Below the pieces are notes generated by a model that saw only the letters and a list, made by a program, of their open reading frames with translations, made no database searches and had not been told where the DNA came from. Both the position numbers and the translations under genes were made by a program. Of a DNA stretch of 64,000 bases, positions 62,312 to 64,000 are shown in pieces. The first letter of the stretch is position 1; the number at the start of each line of letters is the position of its first letter. Source of the stretch: Desulfobulbus sp. (GTDB lineage: Bacteria; Desulfobacterota; Desulfobulbia; Desulfobulbales; Desulfobulbaceae); NCBI GenBank assembly GCA_028684915.1, contig JAQUEZ010000013.1:1-64000 (forward strand), given 5' to 3'.

Positions 62312-62958
62312 GGTCGGCGCGTCCTTGATAAAGGGTTGGTCTGAGCCGCCTGCGGCGCGGCGGTCCCTGGAAAAGTCATGGTTTCTGCGTCCCAGCGGCG
62401 CGAGTCGACTCGCAGGCGGGTCACGCAGCAATAGTCCTGGGGTATTTCCAGGAGTCGTTGCAAAGGATGGTTGCCCACTCTGGCAAGGATGGCTCGGTTG
62501 ACTCCGGCGTGGGCCACGATCAGCAGGGGGCCGGAAAACCGGCTGGCAAGATCGGTCAGCGCCGGCCAGCAGCGGTCGGTCAGGTCGGCAAAACTTTCGC
62601 CTCCCTGCGGCCGGAAATGAGCCAGATCCCGCCCGCGTAGCTCGTAGGCGCCGGGAAAGCGGGCCTGCACTTCAGCCACGCTTAAGTTCTCCCAGTCGCC
62701 GAGATTGATCTCCTTGAAGGCGTCAACCCGGTGCAGCCACTCGATTGGCCGGCTGCTGATCAGGGCGGCGGTCTGCACCGCCCGCTGCAGGGGCGAGGCA
62801 AACACCTGGGAGAAATCAATCCCGGCCAATTCTTCGCGCAACGCCAGGGCTTGGCGCACGCCGTTCTCATTCAGCGGCAGGTCGGTCTGGCCAAGAAAAC
62901 GGCGCGGCGTGGGGCGGTCGATCTCACCGTGGCGAACCAGGTAGATTACTGACTGCAT
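62308..62958 (-). CDS. Histidine phosphatase family protein (CobC/PGAM-like)
   Basis: A 216-residue branch-1 histidine phosphatase. The catalytic RHG is in IYLVRHGEIDRP near residue 10; further residues are FASPLQRAVQTA, FKEINLGDWENLS and VAHAGVNRAIL. It resembles CobC/alpha-ribazole phosphatase and PGAM-type enzymes, but this operon suggests a cofactor-linked role. It overlaps the next gene by 4 bp and the previous gene end by 13 bp. Confidence 0.88.
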   Translation of the reverse strand: MQSVIYLVRHGEIDRPTPRRFLGQTDLPLNENGVRQALALREELAGIDFSQVFASPLQRAVQTAALISSRPIEWLHRVDAFKEINLGDWENLSVAEVQARFPGAYELRGRDLAHFRPQGGESFADLTDRCWPALTDLASRFSGPLLIVAHAGVNRAILARVGNHPLQRLLEIPQDYCCVTRLRVDSRRWDAETMTFPGTAAPQAAQTNPLSRTRRP

Positions 62959-64000
62959 GCGGCGCCAACCATTTCGGTGATGACCTCCAGGGGCTGGCCC
63001 GCCTCGGACTCGACGGCGGCGCTTACCCGCAGAGCCTGCTCGAGGCGGCTGCGGACGGCGCGGACCGCCGCCGGATCGTCCTGGTAAAGAGCCAGTTTTT
63101 CCGCGAATCGGGTGTTGACGTCAACCATCCTGCCGCCCCGGACCATTTTGTCGGCCAGATGCACTATCTCCCGTTCGCCGACAACCATGTCGGGCGTCCA
63201 GGGCAGATCCTTGTGGGCCGCGACAATGGCGGCGGCCCGGTCAAACCCCAGGTCCCGCAGCCAGCGCGCGCCTTGCTCCTCATGCTGGGGGCTGCCTTTG
63301 GCAATGTCGTGCAGCCAGCCGCAGACCCGGCACAGTTCGGAGTCGAGCGTCCGTTCGCCGCGGCGGTTGACCGCTTCGCAGAGCATGCCCGCAACCTCGG
63401 CGACCATCCGTCCGTGGGCCAGTCCCTTGGGCGGCATGGGGTGAAGATGGTCGAGAATCGCCCGGCATTCGGCCATGGTCGGGAAATCGCGGCGGCGGTA
63501 CAGACGGCGGCCGGCGAGGAAATCCTCGGGGGTGTCCATGTCGAAATGGATGTTGGCGTAGGCGACCTGGACTTCGCGCACCAGCTCCGGCTGCTCGGCC
63601 TCGATCCGGGCCAGCAGGGTGCGCAGCCCGCCCGGGGGATGTTCGTGTTGGCTGATCTCCGGGATCAGGTCCGGCGCCAGGAGGGGCGGGTGGCCGCGTC
63701 GGCCGTCAAACACCGGGTAAACGATCCGCGCCGGAGCCTGGAAAAAAGATCGGGTCAGCAGCTTGATCGTGCCGCACCGCACCAGAGAGATGTCCACGGG
63801 CAGGAGGAAAAAGCCGCTGCACCGATCAGGCAGAGCGCTGACGCCGGCTCGGATCGAGCTGTACATGCCGGAGGCAAAGTCCGGATTATGGATCAACCGC
63901 GCCCCGGCCCAACCGGCAACGGTGCCGACCTCGTCGGACCGGTGGCCGGTAACCACCGCCAGATCCTCGACTCCGCCTTGGCGGAACAGGGTCAGGCACT
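62946..64000 (-). CDS. MobA-like NTP transferase fused to an HD domain (5' end outside)
   Basis: The gene runs off the right edge; its frame stays open to base 63999. The visible 351 residues begin inside a MobA-like nucleotidyltransferase (VEDLAVVTGHRSDEV, IHNPDFASGMYSSIRAG, FFLLPVDISLV, FDMDTPEDF). From about residue 185 an HD domain follows (HGRMVAEVAGML, CGWLHDIAKGSPQHEEQGARWL, IVAAHKDLPW, VHLADKMVRGGRMVDV). This fusion with the phosphatase and MoeA-like genes suggests molybdenum-cofactor or cytidylyl-cofactor metabolism for hydroxylases. Four-gene layout beyond the edge is unknown. Confidence 0.82.
   Translation of the reverse strand, partial: CLTLFRQGGVEDLAVVTGHRSDEVGTVAGWAGARLIHNPDFASGMYSSIRAGVSALPDRCSGFFLLPVDISLVRCGTIKLLTRSFFQAPARIVYPVFDGRRGHPPLLAPDLIPEISQHEHPPGGLRTLLARIEAEQPELVREVQVAYANIHFDMDTPEDFLAGRRLYRRRDFPTMAECRAILDHLHPMPPKGLAHGRMVAEVAGMLCEAVNRRGERTLDSELCRVCGWLHDIAKGSPQHEEQGARWLRDLGFDRAAAIVAAHKDLPWTPDMVVGEREIVHLADKMVRGGRMVDVNTRFAEKLALYQDDPAAVRAVRSRLEQALRVSAAVESEAGQPLEVITEMVGAACSQ

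Noticed and set aside
1..64000. CRISPR arrays
   Set aside because: No run of regularly spaced direct repeats was found; the repeats present are palindromic and irregularly placed.

Overview
The window looks like a chromosomal segment of a GC-rich, anaerobic Deltaproteobacterium, plausibly of the Desulfobulbales. Pointers are a YeiH-type transporter with a small membrane partner, a DUF2284 metal-binding protein, an FmdB-type zinc ribbon, NikR, a DsrE-like protein, a heme-c DUF3365 sensor kinase, two sigma-54 activators and a MoeA-like cofactor cluster. This placement is inference; no rRNA or other marker gene is present.

Layout. 1-13.7 kb: core and regulatory genes (yeiH end, DUF2284, cold-shock protein, exported Fe-SOD, chemoreceptor, FmdB ribbon, heme sensor kinase with NtrC-type regulator, PilZ protein, phosphoesterase, BFD-like ferredoxin, uvrC). 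14.2-28.1 kb: one minus-strand defence island built on a type I restriction-modification locus. In transcription order it is hsdM, AlbA_2 ATPase, a relic hsdM tail, hsdS, PIN-GNAT-PUA/EVE-like protein, ASCH-P-loop protein, AAA ATPase with a possible PD-(D/E)xK partner, a RhuM gene lying between two pieces of a second AlbA_2-type gene, and hsdR. Most junctions are ATGA or TGATG overlaps. 28.4-47.1 kb: DsrE-like protein with a double ABC ATPase, an amino-acid ABC importer, M48 protease and nikR, a sigma-54 activator with a non-phosphorylatable receiver, tadA, tRNA-Ser(GGA), potABCD, a ureohydrolase homologue missing half its metal ligands, and a BaeSR-like two-component pair. 47.4-58.2 kb: minus-strand integron-type gene cassettes separated by attC sites, with no integrase visible (a CALIN-like array). 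58.6-64 kb: small genes, dispersed palindromic repeats, and a molybdopterin-related operon running off the right edge.

The most distinctive regions are the cassette array and the nested restriction island. In the array, each attC R'' box matches the R' box of the neighbouring upstream site, exactly for three cassettes and 6 of 7 for a fourth. The array carries a RelA/SpoT-domain protein, a DUF3800-like protein, an AT-rich membrane protein with a possible -1 frameshift at an A9 run, and a PRTase-like/NADAR gene pair. In the restriction island, relics at module borders show how extra modules entered while translational coupling was kept.

Long interspersed repeats (about 180 bp, centred on a GTTCCCACGC/GCGTGGGAAC palindrome) occur near 6.4, 44.3, 44.6, 60.9 and 61.0 kb.
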